From JALOOX01 sp964557955 (GTDB taxonomy: Bacteria > Desulfobacterota > Syntrophobacteria > Syntrophobacterales > Syntrophobacteraceae): a DNA stretch of 64,000 nucleotides. The translations under genes were made by a program, and so were the position numbers. Shown here piece after piece: positions 42,117-50,283 of the stretch. Location: the NCBI GenBank assembly GCA_964557955.1, contig CAZLCS010000002.1:1-64000 (forward strand). Reading direction: 5' to 3'. Every line of letters begins with the position of its first letter. Position 1 is the first letter of the stretch. Below the pieces are notes generated by a model. The model did no database searches. It was given only the letters and a program-made list of their open reading frames with translations, and was not told where the DNA came from.

Positions 42117-43481
42117 ATGGCCTCAGATCCGTCACCAATCGCCGACACCCGTGTCCCCTGGAAGGTGAAGCTCGCCTATGCACTTCCGGCCCTGGCCCTC
42201 AGCGTGGTCGGGATCCCGGTCTACGTCTACCTGCCCAAGTTTTACACGGATATCGTGGGCGTCCCGGCAACTGCTGTTGGGGCGATCCTGCTCGGCGTCC
42301 GTCTTTTCGATGCCGTCACGGATCCCCTGGAAGGATTCATCTCCGATCGGCTGAAAACGCCCTGGGGGCGGCGCAAGCCGTTCATACTGGGGGCTTCGGT
42401 TCCCCTTGCGGTCTTCATCACCTTTTTGTTCACTCCACCTGGCTTGGCTCCCGAAGGGGGAGTATGGTGGTTCGGGCTCGGCATCTCGGGGCTGTTCCTC
42501 TTCTGGACCCTGATCACCGTCCCCTACGAAGCCCTGGGAGCGGAGATCACGCCGGATTACGACGAGCGGACGGCTCTCCTGGGAATGCGCGACGGGTTCC
42601 TTCTGATCGGTACTCTGGTTGCCGCGAGCTCTCCCGTTCTCATCACCAGCCTGATGGATCTGCCCTCCGGCACAGACGGGGAGCGGGCCAAGTTCTTCTG
42701 GATCGGTCTCATTTATGCTCCACTCGTGGTGGCCGCGTGCCTGGGATGTGTCCTGCTGGTGCCGGAAAAGAAGGATGCGCATCCTCCTTCGTCCTGGAAT
42801 CCTTTTCGGGAATTTTCGACGACGCTCGCCAACCGCCCTTTCGTGATTCTTCTCGTGAGCTACACGATCAGCGCTTTCGGGAGCAATCTGCCGGCAACCC
42901 TTATTCTCTATTATGTGGAATACGTCCTGCAGTCTCAGAAGGCAGATGCATTCCTGCTCCTATATTTCGTGACGGGGATCGCTTTCCTCCCCGCGTGGAT
43001 CGCGCTTTCGCGGCGCATGGGGAAGAAGGAAGCCTGGCTGAGCTCCATGGCCCTCAACACGGGGGCCTTCGTGGGGGTGTTCTTTCTCGGTCCCGGAGAC
43101 GAGGCATGGTATGGGCTTCTCGTCTTCTTTTCGGGCATAGGACTGGGTGGAGTGCTGGCCATCCCGTCGGCGATGCAGGCGGATGTGATCGACTACGATG
43201 AATCGGTCACCGGCGAGCGGAGAGAAGGGCATTACATCGGGGTCTGGTCCGTCGCCCGCAAGCTGGCAGCTGCGTTGGGTGTCGGGCTGGCCCTGTTTCT
43301 GCTCGGCCGGTCAGGCTACACACCCGGTGTTGAGCAATCACCCGACGTCGTGCTGATGCTCCGTGTGCTTTACGCCCTCGTGCCATCCCTCTGCAACCTC
43401 GTCGCTTTTACGGTGGCCCTCGCTTATCCCATCAGCCGGGAGCGGCACGCTGCGATTCTGGCGGCCATCAGGAACCGCTGA
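42117..43481 (+). CDS. MFS transporter, GPH (sugar:cation symporter) type
   Basis: A 454-residue, twelve-helix permease. The loop motif DAVTDPLEGFISDRLKTPWGRRKPFI and the later DYDERTALLGMRDG are typical of the glycoside-pentoside-hexuronide:cation symporter family. Homologues are recurrent members of the DUF1365/CFA lipid clusters, where their cargo is unknown and may not be a sugar. It follows DUF2177 by 50 bp; GGAG lies eleven bases before the ATG. Confidence 0.88.
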   Translation: MASDPSPIADTRVPWKVKLAYALPALALSVVGIPVYVYLPKFYTDIVGVPATAVGAILLGVRLFDAVTDPLEGFISDRLKTPWGRRKPFILGASVPLAVFITFLFTPPGLAPEGGVWWFGLGISGLFLFWTLITVPYEALGAEITPDYDERTALLGMRDGFLLIGTLVAASSPVLITSLMDLPSGTDGERAKFFWIGLIYAPLVVAACLGCVLLVPEKKDAHPPSSWNPFREFSTTLANRPFVILLVSYTISAFGSNLPATLILYYVEYVLQSQKADAFLLLYFVTGIAFLPAWIALSRRMGKKEAWLSSMALNTGAFVGVFFLGPGDEAWYGLLVFFSGIGLGGVLAIPSAMQADVIDYDESVTGERREGHYIGVWSVARKLAAALGVGLALFLLGRSGYTPGVEQSPDVVLMLRVLYALVPSLCNLVAFTVALAYPISRERHAAILAAIRNR

Positions 43482-43624
43482 ACTGTAAATCTCGAGCACT
43501 CCGGGACGCATCTCCTTCCTTGTGCACCCTCGATTTCAATGCTGTCTCAAACCTTGCTTCACTTTTCACATCCCGTGATTATCTTCATGCACATTTGAAA
43601 GGGCTCAAACAGGAGGTGGTCGAC

Positions 43625-44203
43625 ATGTTGAAGAATATAAAGGTCACAACATCTTTGATGGTTCTGACAATCCTTATCCTGGCTGTTCCGCCGGGAGTCA
43701 GCGCTCGGCTGATCGAGGGGGTCTATTTCACTCCCCGCATTTTGGCGTCCGAAGTCCCTATGGTTCTGAACGGGGTTGGCATGAAGACGCTCTGGAAGGT
43801 CGTGAAGGTAAGCGTTGCTGCGCTGTACCTTGGAGAGGGAATCAGTCCCGATGCGGTATTGTCGGATGTGCCCAAGCGACTTGAAATCGAATATTTCCAC
43901 GCGATTTCCGGCCGTGACTTTGCAAAGCTGACCGAGAAGCTGCTCAGTGAAAATGTGGACACGATGACTCTGAGGAACCTGAGGCCCCGCATCGACCAGC
44001 TCAATGCCTTGTACCGTGACGTGAAGCCCGGTGACCGGTACGCTCTGACTTACATTCCCGGAAAAGGGACCCTGCTTTCCTTGAACGGAATCGAAGTGGG
44101 TGCAATCGAGGGCAGAGACTTTGGGACTGCGGTCTTCGCCATGTGGCTTGGCCAGAGGCCTCTGAGCGATTCCCTCAAGAAGGAGCTGTTGGGCCAGGGC
44201 TAG
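43625..44203 (+). CDS. Exported chalcone-isomerase-like protein
   Basis: A 192-residue protein with a signal peptide (about 1-27, ending GVSA) and a chalcone-isomerase-like fold: LNGVGMKTLWKVVKVSVAALYLG, LEIEYFHAISGRDFAKLTEKLL and YIPGKGTLLSLNGIEVG. Bacterial members are periplasmic and probably bind fatty acids rather than isomerise flavonoids. GGAGGTGG precedes the ATG at 43625; an upstream part of the open frame from 43520 is not needed. It ends the forward half of the lipid cluster. Confidence 0.88.
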   Translation: MLKNIKVTTSLMVLTILILAVPPGVSARLIEGVYFTPRILASEVPMVLNGVGMKTLWKVVKVSVAALYLGEGISPDAVLSDVPKRLEIEYFHAISGRDFAKLTEKLLSENVDTMTLRNLRPRIDQLNALYRDVKPGDRYALTYIPGKGTLLSLNGIEVGAIEGRDFGTAVFAMWLGQRPLSDSLKKELLGQG

Positions 44204-44324
44204 AGATAGACGCGGCGCGGGACCATATCTGGGGTGTTTACCATGGAAATAGATTTCCATGCATGGGGGTGAGCGCCGCGGATGCTCATGGCCGTTCTGC
44301 AGGGTTTTTGTGCGGGAGAGAGTC

Positions 44325-45233
44325 GTGTTACGATTTGGACTGTGCTGTGTTTTCAGTCGAGAATCCATTCGCTTTCGTCACATCACAGCAAAGGCCCTCT
44401 CCCCTCTGGGCCGTTCCCAGCAGCTGGCAAAGCTCTCCGAAATCTGTCTCGCCAACGCAGAAAGTCTGTTCAGTGCTGTACAGGCCGTGTCCAAAATGGG
44501 CATCGGGGCGTTTCGAATCCTCTCTCCCATCTTTCCCCGCTACACTCACCCCGATGTGGGTTACAAGCTTGACGATCTCCCCGATGCCGCCGGAATTCGG
44601 GGATTTCTTGCTCGAGTTGAAGATTACCGAGCGATCCATGATATTCGTCTGAGCTTCCATCCTGATCAATTCGTAAACCTCTCATCTCCCAAGGCTGAGG
44701 TCGTCGACAAATCCGTAGATGAGCTTGAATATCAGGGGCTGGTTGCAGGGCTGACCGGTGCGGATGTCATCAACCTGCACGGTGGCGGAGCTTTCGGCGA
44801 CAAGGAAGCAGCCCTCCAGAGGTTTCGCAGGAATTTCGAAAAGCTGTCGGACAGGGTTCGCCAACGCCTGACTCTGGAAAATGACGATGTGATCTATACC
44901 GTCAAAGACCTCCATCCAGTGTGCGGAGACCTCGGCATCCCCCTCGTGTACGATGTCCACCACCATCGCTGTCATCCCGATGGTTTGACCGTTGAAGAAG
45001 CAACCGGGCTTGCAGTGGAGACCTGGGCCGAGGCGGGACGGGAGCCATATTTTCACATCTCGTCTCCCGAGCAGGGTTGGGAGACCAAGAATCCAAGGAG
45101 GCACGCGGATTATGTGGAAATGAGTGACTTTCCAAGGTTCTGGATGGACCTCACGGCGACCGTCGACGTCGAGGCCCGAGCCAAGGAATTGGCTGTCTTG
45201 AAATTGATACGGGATCTTGGATCGCTTGAATGA
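44325..45233 (+). CDS. uvsE: UV damage endonuclease UvsE/UVDE
   Basis: TIM-barrel endonuclease that nicks DNA 5' of UV photoproducts. The 302-residue protein starts with GTG at 44325 (VLRFGLCCVFSRESIRFR), six bases after GGGAG. It carries the metal-ligand motifs LSFHPDQFVNLSSP, VINLHGGGAFGDK, LTLENDD, YDVHHHRCHP and FHISSPEQGW, all intact. UVDE is uncommon in strict anaerobes. It lies just after the lipid cluster, which in other bacteria is linked to photo-oxidative stress and photolyase. Confidence 0.93.
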   Translation: MLRFGLCCVFSRESIRFRHITAKALSPLGRSQQLAKLSEICLANAESLFSAVQAVSKMGIGAFRILSPIFPRYTHPDVGYKLDDLPDAAGIRGFLARVEDYRAIHDIRLSFHPDQFVNLSSPKAEVVDKSVDELEYQGLVAGLTGADVINLHGGGAFGDKEAALQRFRRNFEKLSDRVRQRLTLENDDVIYTVKDLHPVCGDLGIPLVYDVHHHRCHPDGLTVEEATGLAVETWAEAGREPYFHISSPEQGWETKNPRRHADYVEMSDFPRFWMDLTATVDVEARAKELAVLKLIRDLGSLE

Positions 45234-45267
45234 TTTCGGCCAGGCACCACGACAAATGGAGAACGGG

Positions 45268-46332
45268 TCACAGCCCGCCCGTGTATCCTTTGTAGACGTG
45301 AAAATCCTTCAAAACCGCCTCATAGTCCTCACGAAGATTCTCGTGGAGCTTGGCGTTTTGCAGAGCGAGCCCACCAAACTCAGCCATGGACTTGGCAAAT
45401 TCAGTCTCAGCAGCTGTAAACCTTCGCGGGGTCGACGTGTACAGGCGCAAAACACCGATGACCTGATCTTTCAGAAGCATCGGAACTGACAATATGGAAG
45501 CAATCCCCTCCTTGCGAGCTCGATCTGGGTATTGAAGCCTTGGATCCTTCGTGGCGTCTTCGATCCAGACGACTTCACCCTGCATGCTGCTGGCAATGCT
45601 GCGGTCCATATCGACGGGACCCTTCTTAAGATACGCCGCACTGAGGCCGCTCGAACTGGTCAGCTCAAGCTGCCGGGTTTTCGGGTTGAGAAGCCGAAGA
45701 GAGCATCCCTTCAATCCCAGTATCCGGATCGCCTTGCTCACAATCAGGTCGAGGATCTCCTTCACGTCCAGGGTTGATCCGACAGCCTTCGCCACCTCCG
45801 TAACGGCTTTGAGATAGGAAACCTCCTGTGACTTGTCCTCAAGCAGCCGTGCGTTTTCGATGGCCAATCCGCCCTGTTCGGCGAGCGAAGCCGCAAAATC
45901 GATTTCCGCCTGCCCGAAGACCCGCTCCTTGCTCGAATGCAGCTTGAGAACCCCGATCACCCGATCCCTCACTCGGATGGGCAGGGAAAGGATGGAGACA
46001 ATCCCTTCGGCCCTGACCGCCTCGGGATACTGGATCCGAGGGTCCGTCCTCGCGTCTCTGATGTAGGTGACCTCACCGTGCATGGCGTCTGCAACGCTTT
46101 TGTCCGCCAGTACTGCCCCCTTATCGAAATATCGATCGCTCAGACCACAGGACGCGACCAGCTCCAGGGTCCCGGTGCTCTCATCCAGCAGACGAATCGT
46201 GCATCCCTTGACCTCGAGAGCCACGACCATCCCCTGGACCATGATCCTCAAACGTTCCTCCAAGGAGAGTGCCGTGTTCAAGGCCTTGCATACTTGACTG
46301 AAAGCATAGAGGCACCTGGCATCTCTATCCAT
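45268..46332 (-). CDS. Tandem GAF-domain protein
   Basis: A 354-residue cytoplasmic protein made of two GAF domains (about 10-165 and 175-330) that are clear duplicates: each ends with a GVLKLHSS/GVLRLYTS strand then AEIDFAASLAEQGGLAIENA or AETEFAKSMAEFGGLALQNA. There is no kinase, cyclase or output domain. Each GAF has a single Cys in KGCTIRLLD/KGCSLRLLN. GGGAGGATGAA precedes the ATG. It may be a stand-alone ligand sensor acting on another protein. It converges with uvsE. Confidence 0.85.
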   Translation of the reverse strand: MDRDARCLYAFSQVCKALNTALSLEERLRIMVQGMVVALEVKGCTIRLLDESTGTLELVASCGLSDRYFDKGAVLADKSVADAMHGEVTYIRDARTDPRIQYPEAVRAEGIVSILSLPIRVRDRVIGVLKLHSSKERVFGQAEIDFAASLAEQGGLAIENARLLEDKSQEVSYLKAVTEVAKAVGSTLDVKEILDLIVSKAIRILGLKGCSLRLLNPKTRQLELTSSSGLSAAYLKKGPVDMDRSIASSMQGEVVWIEDATKDPRLQYPDRARKEGIASILSVPMLLKDQVIGVLRLYTSTPRRFTAAETEFAKSMAEFGGLALQNAKLHENLREDYEAVLKDFHVYKGYTGGL

Positions 46333-46731
46333 TTCATCCTCCCTGTACCTGGGGTCAACCGAGGGCGATCATCTCACCGCCCTGTCACAAAACTTGCCAC
46401 GGAGCCAACTCGCAGTCAGATGGTATAGGCCGGCGATCAAGATACCATATTGCAGGGGCCGACCGAAAGCATGAGAGTTCTGCCGTGCACGCCCAACTGA
46501 ACCGGATCAACCGCAATCTCCCTGATTTTCACCGTAAAGCCCATGCCGAAGGCCGTCAACCTGTTTTTCAACCCCAGCAGCACTGGGGTTGGATGCCGTG
46601 CGAAATATTCTGTAACCTTTTCATGCTGACTTTCCACTACAAAGATGAACGGCTCAGTCAACCGGTTGCCTGCGGCATGATCTCGTACAATGTTGAAATA
46701 CAAACCTCCAAGAGAATGAAAGGATTGTCTG
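46333..46731. other. Divergent intergenic region before the envelope-stress genes
   Basis: About 400 bp. It must hold the promoters of the GAF gene and of the Spy-like gene. The reverse-strand frame 46437-47000 reads as fairly protein-like in its last 90 codons, but lacks a start with a ribosome binding site and overlaps the Spy-like gene, so it is not called. No clear sigma-E-type pair was seen. Confidence 0.4.
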
Positions 46732-47238
46732 ATGAAACGCATCACACTTATGTTAGCCTTGTTTGCGTTTGGCTTCCTGGTGCTCGGGACAACTGACGCA
46801 TCGGCCCGGTGGCATCGCCACGGTCCCAAAGGAGGAGACGCAGCGGGAATCGGAGCGGGTTTTATCAGATCGTTGGACCGGATGGACCTCTCCGTAGACC
46901 AGAAGCGACAGGTCGCATCGGTTCTCAAGTCCCATCGGGAGGAGATTGCACAGGAGATGACCAGCGCTGCTGAAGCCCGGGCTGCTTTGAGAAAGGCCAT
47001 GCAGGCTCCGGTTTACTCGGATGAAGACGTGAAAGCAGCTGCTCGCACCATGGCGACACAACATGAGAGGATGATTCTCCTCAAGGCCACGATCATGAAC
47101 GAGGTCCGCTCCATACTGACCCCTGATCAGAACGAGCGCATCCAGGAATTCGCCGGAAGACGGATGGGGCGTTTTCAGGGAACGGTGGATTCCAGATTGT
47201 CCGCCATGGACCGCTGGATTGCCGAGCACAGTGAATAG
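46732..47238 (+). CDS. Spy/CpxP-like periplasmic protein
   Basis: A 168-residue exported protein with a signal peptide (MKRITLMLALFAFGFLVLGTTDASA) and a mainly helical body with LTXXQ-type motifs (MDLSVDQKRQV, SILTPDQNERI). These features match the Spy/CpxP family of envelope chaperones and metal sensors. AAGGA lies eight bases before the ATG. It is first in a run of forward genes leading to an ECF sigma factor, separated from it by a GC-rich hairpin. Confidence 0.8.
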   Translation: MKRITLMLALFAFGFLVLGTTDASARWHRHGPKGGDAAGIGAGFIRSLDRMDLSVDQKRQVASVLKSHREEIAQEMTSAAEARAALRKAMQAPVYSDEDVKAAARTMATQHERMILLKATIMNEVRSILTPDQNERIQEFAGRRMGRFQGTVDSRLSAMDRWIAEHSE

Positions 47239-47245
47239 ACAGCCT

Positions 47246-47275
47246 GCGCGGGGGCCCCCCGGTCTCCCGCGCTTT
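47246..47275 (+). terminator. GC-rich hairpin between the Spy-like gene and ECF sigma factor
   Basis: GCGCGGG (47246-47252) and CCCGCGC (47266-47272) form a seven-base stem with a 13-base loop, followed by TTT. It is probably an attenuating or partial terminator after the Spy-like gene. Confidence 0.45.
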
Positions 47276-47318
47276 CGCTTATCACAGCCCCCATGACCAT
47301 GCGGAATCGGACCCTTTC

Positions 47319-47918
47319 ATGCTGGAACCTTTGAAAGATGGGCCACAGGACGCCGAAATCATCGGGCGTGTGCGAAACGGGGAGAACGATGCCTTTGAAT
47401 CATTGGTACACCGCTATACGCCGATGGTTTTCGGCATCGTCTCGCGACACGCTCCTCGGGACAGGGCTGCGGAACTGGTGCAGGATGCTTTCGTGGAGGC
47501 CTTCCAGTCGCTCGGGTCCTACTCTCACAAGGCCCCCTTCAGCCACTGGCTCTCGCGCATCGCGCTTCGCTGCTGCTACAGCTACTGGCGGTCGCACCGG
47601 CGCAGCGCAGAGGTTCCCATGAGCGGGCTCTCCAAGGAATCGGAAGATTGGATGAATCATCTGCTGGCTGCCCTATCGCGGGAAGTCTTCGAGGCCGAAG
47701 CAGCGAGATCCGAAGCGGCGGAAGTCCTGGCCTATGCGCTGGGCAAGCTTTCGCCAAAAGACCGAATGGTCCTGACCCTGGTGCACCTGGAAGGGCACTC
47801 CATCCAGGAGGCCGCCGACCTGATGGGCTGGTCGGTCGTTTCCGTCAAGGTAAGGGCCCACAGGTCCAGGGGGAAACTTCGAAGAATCATTTCGAGCCTT
47901 CTTGAGAGAAGAGGATGA
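47319..47918 (+). CDS. ECF RNA polymerase sigma factor (first)
   Basis: A 199-residue extracytoplasmic-function sigma factor. Region 2 spans about 13-95 (FESLVHRYTPMVFGIVSRHA, ELVQDAFVEAFQSL, FSHWLSRIALRCCYSYWR); region 4 spans about 135-195 (KLSPKDRMVLTLVHLEGHSIQEAADLM). The ribosome binding site is weak. The next gene begins five bases after it. Its product is a short membrane-anchored protein in the anti-sigma position, but that protein lacks a zinc-finger motif. Confidence 0.92.
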   Translation: MLEPLKDGPQDAEIIGRVRNGENDAFESLVHRYTPMVFGIVSRHAPRDRAAELVQDAFVEAFQSLGSYSHKAPFSHWLSRIALRCCYSYWRSHRRSAEVPMSGLSKESEDWMNHLLAALSREVFEAEAARSEAAEVLAYALGKLSPKDRMVLTLVHLEGHSIQEAADLMGWSVVSVKVRAHRSRGKLRRIISSLLERRG

Positions 47919-47923
47919 GTATC

Positions 47924-48253
47924 ATGAAGGATCGACTGGAGGACGTCCTCAAGGTCGAAGAAGCGCTGGTCCGGCACCACAGGGGGTTGACTCCTGTGGA
48001 GCCGCCCCCGCTCCTCGTTCAAAAGACCGTGACTCGCCTTCGCGAGGAGTGGATAAGGTCGCAGGGGAGCAAGCTCAATAGTTCGCGCCTCAGCGGCCTC
48101 GTGTGGCGCTTTGCCATGGCGACCTGCCTGATCGCGGTGCTCATGGCCGTCTTCGGCATGAGATTCGATGTTCAAGCCCAGTATCAATTTGCTGAATTCA
48201 TGCTGGATGACCCATCCGGCCTCGAGTGGGTTCAGGATTTTGAAGTCCTTTGA
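47924..48253 (+). CDS. Small membrane protein in anti-sigma position (109 aa)
   Basis: A 109-residue protein: a charged cytoplasmic half (MKDRLEDVLKVEEALVRHHRG) and one membrane helix (WRFAMATCLIAVLMAVFGM) with a short outer tail. It follows the ECF sigma gene directly. Genes in this place are usually anti-sigma factors; there is no HxxxCxxC zinc motif, so it could instead be a non-zinc anti-sigma or regulator. The ATG at 47924 has AGAGG nine bases upstream; an ATG at 47915 overlaps the sigma stop. Confidence 0.6.
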   Translation: MKDRLEDVLKVEEALVRHHRGLTPVEPPPLLVQKTVTRLREEWIRSQGSKLNSSRLSGLVWRFAMATCLIAVLMAVFGMRFDVQAQYQFAEFMLDDPSGLEWVQDFEVL

Positions 48254-48310
48254 GCTCATGCTCAATAGCAGCAACATAAAATGTCCTTAACTTCAGGGAG
48301 TGCTACTCGA

Positions 48311-48724
48311 GTGAAAGACCTGAAATTATGGCTGGGGCTTTTTGCACTTTTTCTCTCCGGGGTCTGCGTAGGAGCCCTGGGTAGCTGGATGATTGCCGAA
48401 CAGCGAGTGATGGACAGTTTCAGCCTTGAACGACCGGCTTTCCATCAAGCTGTCATGCGCAAGCTCACCCGGGAACTGGGCCTCAATGAGTCTCAGCGGC
48501 AGGAAATCGGGAAGATCATGTGCCGCACCCAGGAAGAGCTGAGAGCCCTCCGTGATCGCACCCGTCCTGAAAGGGATGAGATCATGAGACGGAGCCGTGA
48601 GGCCATGAAGGTCGAGCTTTCTCCGGATCAACAAACGCAGCTCGAAAAGCTCCACAAGAAGCTCCAGGAACGTCGGAGACACAGACAGCAGAGGCTCCTT
48701 GGCGAAGACGAATCCTGCAAATGA
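48311..48724 (+). CDS. Second Spy/CpxP-like, membrane-anchored periplasmic protein
   Basis: A 137-residue protein starting VKDLKLWLGLFALFLSG: an N-terminal signal anchor and a helical, highly charged outer domain with heavy-metal-sensor-type motifs (LTRELGLNESQRQEI, ELSPDQQTQLEKL). The GTG at 48311 lies ten bases after GGGAG; an ATG at 48281 is a longer alternative. It ends the sigma-factor unit and precedes the exporter genes by 80 bp, consistent with sensing envelope or metal stress. Confidence 0.7.
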   Translation: MKDLKLWLGLFALFLSGVCVGALGSWMIAEQRVMDSFSLERPAFHQAVMRKLTRELGLNESQRQEIGKIMCRTQEELRALRDRTRPERDEIMRRSREAMKVELSPDQQTQLEKLHKKLQERRRHRQQRLLGEDESCK

Positions 48725-48806
48725 ACCCTTTCAGGACCGTTGCCTGCTGATTTCTGCGGCTCGACTTCAAATGACATCGATTTTCAGAGTATACGAGTAA
48801 AATCAG

Positions 48807-50168
48807 ATGAACCGCTCGCTCAAGCTGTCTTTATTCCTGCTCGTCCTGATCGGGACAGTGGGGGCTGTCCTTTACACTCTCTCCGTTAGCCGGAATAAAT
48901 CCCCCTATTCCTTCCGCGCCAGTCAGATCAGAAGAGGGGACCTCCAGGTCACCATCAGCGCCACGGGTACAGTGCAACCCGAGGAACTGGTGGATGTTGG
49001 CGCCCAGGTGGCCGGAAGAATTGTCAGCTTTGGCAAAGACGATTCAGGCCGAGTGGTCGACTACGGTTCCCATGTCGAAAAAGGAATGGTTCTGGCCCAG
49101 ATCGACGATTCCCTGTTTAAGGCTGATGTAGCCCAGGCTGAGGCTCAACTCGCCCAGGCGAAGGCGGGTCTTGAACGGGCGGAAGCGGACCTCCTGCAGC
49201 TTGAGGCCCGACTCGAACAGGCGACACGTGACTGGAATCGTGCTCGCAAGCTCGGCCCGTCCGAAGCTCTCTCCCAGAGCGCCTACGATGCCGCCCTCTC
49301 CGCCTACGATGTGGCCCGTGCCAACGTTGCCGTCGGAAAGGCGACCATACTGCAGTCCAGAAGCACCGTCGCCCAGGCTGCGGCAACCTTGACCAAAGCG
49401 AGACAGAATCTGGACTACTGCACCATCAGATCTCCCGTGAAGGGCGTTATCATCGACCGGCGCGTCAACATCGGCCAGACCGTTGTGGCCAGCCTCAACG
49501 CACCGAGCCTCTTTCTCATCGCCAAGGACCTCCGAAAGCTGCAGGTCTGGATTGCTGTGAACGAAGCCGATATCGGGAGGATACGTCCGGACCAGAGAGT
49601 CGTCTTCACAGTGGATGCCTTCCCGCAGGAAGTTTTCGAAGGCAGGGTCGGTAAGATCCGGCTCAACGCAACCATGACCCAGAATGTTGTAACGTACATC
49701 GTGGAAGTCAACACGGACAATTCGTCCGGGAGACTGTTGCCCTATTTGACAGCCAATTCGCGTTTTATTGCCGATGAGCGCCACGACGTGCTCATGGCTC
49801 CCAGCGCAGCTTTGAGATGGATTCCCAGGGCCGAGATGGCTCACGGTGAAAGCCTGGCAGCCCTGGAGGCTGCCTCCTCGCCGGGCGCAGCAGGACGCGG
49901 GGAAGCAGTCGCTGAGTCCTCCTCCCTCGCCACTCTCTGGGTCCCTGAGGGCGGAAAAGTTCGCCCCGTGAAGGTCCGGCGAGGAATAAGCGACGGTTTG
50001 TGGACCGAGGTGCAGGGGAACGGGATTCAAGAGGGCATGGAAGTCGTCGTCGGCGAGCAAACGGCCGGGAATCGATCGGATTCATCAGAGATGGTCAACC
50101 CGTTCGCCCCCAAGTTGCCCTGGAGAGGACGCCCACCGTCGCGATCGGGAGGAGGCCCACCGCCATGA
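48807..50168 (+). CDS. macA: MacA-like periplasmic adaptor (HlyD/RND-MFP family)
   Basis: Membrane-fusion protein linking an inner-membrane pump to an outer-membrane channel. The 453-residue protein has an N-terminal anchor (LSLFLLVLIGTVGAVLYTL), lipoyl half-sites (TVQPEELVDVGAQVAGRI and IRSPVKGVIIDRRVNIGQTV), a long helical hairpin between them (about 110-200), and a beta-barrel domain. A Pro/Gly-rich tail after about residue 400 is longer than in typical MacA. It precedes MacB by about 115 bp. Confidence 0.9.
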   Translation: MNRSLKLSLFLLVLIGTVGAVLYTLSVSRNKSPYSFRASQIRRGDLQVTISATGTVQPEELVDVGAQVAGRIVSFGKDDSGRVVDYGSHVEKGMVLAQIDDSLFKADVAQAEAQLAQAKAGLERAEADLLQLEARLEQATRDWNRARKLGPSEALSQSAYDAALSAYDVARANVAVGKATILQSRSTVAQAAATLTKARQNLDYCTIRSPVKGVIIDRRVNIGQTVVASLNAPSLFLIAKDLRKLQVWIAVNEADIGRIRPDQRVVFTVDAFPQEVFEGRVGKIRLNATMTQNVVTYIVEVNTDNSSGRLLPYLTANSRFIADERHDVLMAPSAALRWIPRAEMAHGESLAALEAASSPGAAGRGEAVAESSSLATLWVPEGGKVRPVKVRRGISDGLWTEVQGNGIQEGMEVVVGEQTAGNRSDSSEMVNPFAPKLPWRGRPPSRSGGGPPP

Positions 50169-50283
50169 TAACGAACATGTGTGCGATGGTACGGGCACCT
50201 GTCCCACTCAATCCACCAGACCATCCCTCAACACTCTGGGAGCATGGCCCGACGGGCCGGCGGACGATCCGGAGCCAAAGACC

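Noticed and set aside
46437..47000. Reverse frame whose last 90 codons look protein-like
   Set aside because: No start with a ribosome binding site, its first half is antisense to the Spy-like gene and no family is recognised; kept only as a possibility.
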